From NCBI GenBank assembly GCA_002427975.1, contig DIZT01000225.1, positions 17,958-24,604 on the forward strand: 6,647 nt of DNA, given 5' to 3'. The notes below the pieces were generated by a model. The model searched no databases, had not been told where the DNA came from, and worked only from the letters and a program-made list of their open reading frames with translations. The translations under genes were made by a program, and so were the position numbers. Source of the DNA: Micrococcaceae bacterium UBA6021 (GTDB lineage Bacteria; Actinomycetota; Actinomycetes; Actinomycetales; Micrococcaceae). How positions within the stretch are numbered: the first letter of the stretch is position 1; each line of letters begins with the position of its first letter. Of the stretch, positions 6,401-6,647 are shown piece after piece.

Positions 6401-6538
6401 GGGACGTACGCGTCCCGCCTCCACCTGGGCGAAAACGGCATCAGCACCTGGGTCAACGTCCAAGTGGGTGCGGGGACCGTGGCGTCGCCGGCAGGCGCCC
6501 CGGTCATGGCACCCGTCGACGGGATTCCTGCCGGCTAG
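3407..6538 (+). CDS. Secreted subtilisin-family (S8) serine peptidase with PA domain
   Basis: An extracellular endopeptidase of 1043 residues. The n-region is basic and the signal peptide runs to about residue 40 (VGLPLLLTSLAMS, then ATAAPA). An I9-like inhibitory propeptide spans about 58-158 (YIVVLAAQ, FTAELTATQA, VLEVSPDVE). The S8 fold carries Asp198 (VVGVIDSGF), His299 (GSHGTHTA), oxyanion Asn406 (ASAGNSGP) and Ser625 (MSGTSMAAPH), so the triad is complete. A protease-associated (PA) domain is inserted at about 456-545 (KVVVCDRG, GVGMILVN). After about 700 come an Fn3-like domain (about 758-815), a PPC-like beta domain (about 880-960; DVDWDMVVYAPNG, AGTYYLVANLY) and a last Fn3-like repeat. 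There is no LPXTG motif or C-terminal membrane segment, so it is probably released. The start is GTG with AAAGG at 3391-3395, 11 nt upstream; ATG 3431 with GGAAAG at 3419-3424 is a real alternative and also leaves a good signal peptide. The substrate is unknown. Confidence 0.93.
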   Translation: MKSTGKSPMRGGGLRKVTAMAVGLPLLLTSLAMSPATAAPAGQNTAIAAKNTAAKSFKDGRYIVVLAAQAAAAYEGETPGLGATKPQNGRKLDAGSPNYKAYDAHLRKAQRDVAAEQGVTPSKQFTAALNGFTAELTATQATELSKDARVLEVSPDVENAPDYTTTDFLKLTGPQGAWATQFGGEANAGKGVVVGVIDSGFAPDNPFLQGEPVQPLGGKAQVGVPYRTTEGRIAMLKADGTTFEGECQTGVGTGAAFDGKLCNSKVISARYFADSFLQYVAPEHRAPQELISPVDVGSHGTHTATTAAGNANIEQVLDGVSFGKSSGVAPAAKVSVYKICWEDDNPATGGCYSSASVEAIDAAIKDGVDVLNYSISGNTDSTTDPVALAFLNAAAAGVFVSASAGNSGPAASTVNHASPWLTTVTASTFPSDLLGTVKVSDGTLYRGASIMKTELADKPVIVAVEAAAAGAVNANLCGPGTLDPAKVAGKVVVCDRGVVDRTAKSQEVQDKGGVGMILVNLTNSSEDADNHVLPTVHVNAPKSLELKSKLAGNTALTVSLVKGDLTGDPQAPAPQVAGFSSRGPSLASGGDLLKPDISAPGVNVLAGVSTIGNDGDQFGFMSGTSMAAPHIAGFGALVLSKQPTWSPAMVKSAMMTTAYPLVKADGTPNTDPFQGGAGHIDALRVLDPGLLYDSGVKDWLAFLNGQGLDTGAPQAGSIAARDLNLPSIALGSLVGEVTVKRQLTAVVPGKYKPEVAMPGVDVHVEPQVLNFAKAGQTRDVTVTIRNVSAPVGEFTTGTLTWKGPRTVSSPIAVRPVDAQIVPSFSFSSATGTGSGTMDLVSGSDAPIAVAMEGLAPVSLTAISKTPGAYAATNDAHNALLRVTVPEGATFARLGIQAERNDVDWDMVVYAPNGTGGLVATQVATAAASEFLDLQSPRAGTYYLVANLYSTPDNGPANAAVQAVSFAGDAGNLTVNPNPIVAPNGTATAATLNWTGLQDGTYASRLHLGENGISTWVNVQVGAGTVASPAGAPVMAPVDGIPAG

Positions 6539-6556
6539 GACCGGCGCAGGACAGCA

Positions 6557-6622
6557 ACAAGGCACCAGGAAGCACCGGATCCGGCGTCCCGGGCAGCTGA
6601 ACTGTCCGGGACGCCGCCTTGT
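6557..6622 (+). terminator. Nested hairpin after the S8 peptidase gene, probable terminator
   Basis: The arms 6583-6596 (GGCGTCCCGGGCAG) and 6602-6615 (CTGTCCGGGACGCC) pair over 14 bp with one G-U, leaving loop CTGAA. An outer 7-bp pair, ACAAGGC (6557-6563) with GCCTTGT (6616-6622), surrounds it. There is no real T-tract, only CTTGT, so termination may be weak or the stem may mainly protect the 3' end. It lies 19-84 nt beyond the peptidase stop. The remaining 25 bases of the window show no gene. Confidence 0.65.
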
Positions 6623-6647
6623 CACGGCGCGCGGTATTGTCACGACG

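Noticed and set aside
5831..6643. 270-codon open frame on the minus strand reaching the right end
   Set aside because: Opposite the 3' end of the peptidase and its terminator; rich in Arg, Gly, His and Pro with no family motif. Treated as a shadow.
1..6647. CRISPR arrays, tRNA or rRNA genes, insertion sequences
   Set aside because: No regularly spaced repeats, no cloverleaf with TTCGA-type loop, no rRNA signature and no transposase or terminal inverted repeats were seen on either strand.

Overview
The window looks like chromosomal DNA from a high-G+C actinobacterium, most likely Arthrobacter, Pseudarthrobacter or a close relative. The evidence is the strong G/C bias at third codon positions, the purS-purQ arrangement, an apparently leaderless small gene, and secreted proteins with long Ala-rich signal peptides. 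The genus is an inference from overall resemblance, not from a search.

Left end, minus strand (1-483): purS followed one base later by the 5' part of purQ. These encode subunits of phosphoribosylformylglycinamidine (FGAM) synthase, the fourth step of de novo purine synthesis. Their control region lies at about 484-631. It has a clear AGGAG ribosome binding site, a TAGAAT -10 candidate, and a perfect 10-bp palindrome at the predicted transcription start, framed by a 9-bp inverted repeat.

Divergent small gene (747-932, plus): a 61-residue single-pass membrane protein of unknown function. A TAGGAT -10 box ends only 6 nt before its ATG, so it is probably leaderless. A good hairpin terminator follows at 972-1003.

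Degraded sialidase (1154-2744, plus): a secreted GH33 exo-alpha-sialidase gene with three lesions. They are a one-base deletion near 1369, a large in-frame deletion near 1780-1800 that removes the second half of the catalytic propeller, and another one-base deletion near 1986-1988. With both frameshifts repaired it would encode 530 residues and would still lack most of the active site. A nested-stem terminator follows at 2769-2827.

Gap (about 2830-3406): this holds what may be a decayed, unidentified coding sequence (to 3227) with a 10-bp tandem duplication and a frame change, then a low-G+C stretch that probably carries the promoter of the next gene.

Right part (3407-6538, plus): an intact 1043-residue secreted subtilisin-family (S8) serine peptidase. 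It has an I9-like propeptide, a complete Asp/His/Ser triad, an inserted PA domain and beta-rich C-terminal domains. A long hairpin at 6583-6615 follows it.

Functionally, a housekeeping purine operon sits beside an accessory segment for secreted breakdown of glycoproteins and proteins, in which the sialidase has decayed and the protease remains intact. I see no transposase, CRISPR array, RNA gene or phage gene, and no convincing sign of an undescribed multi-gene system.
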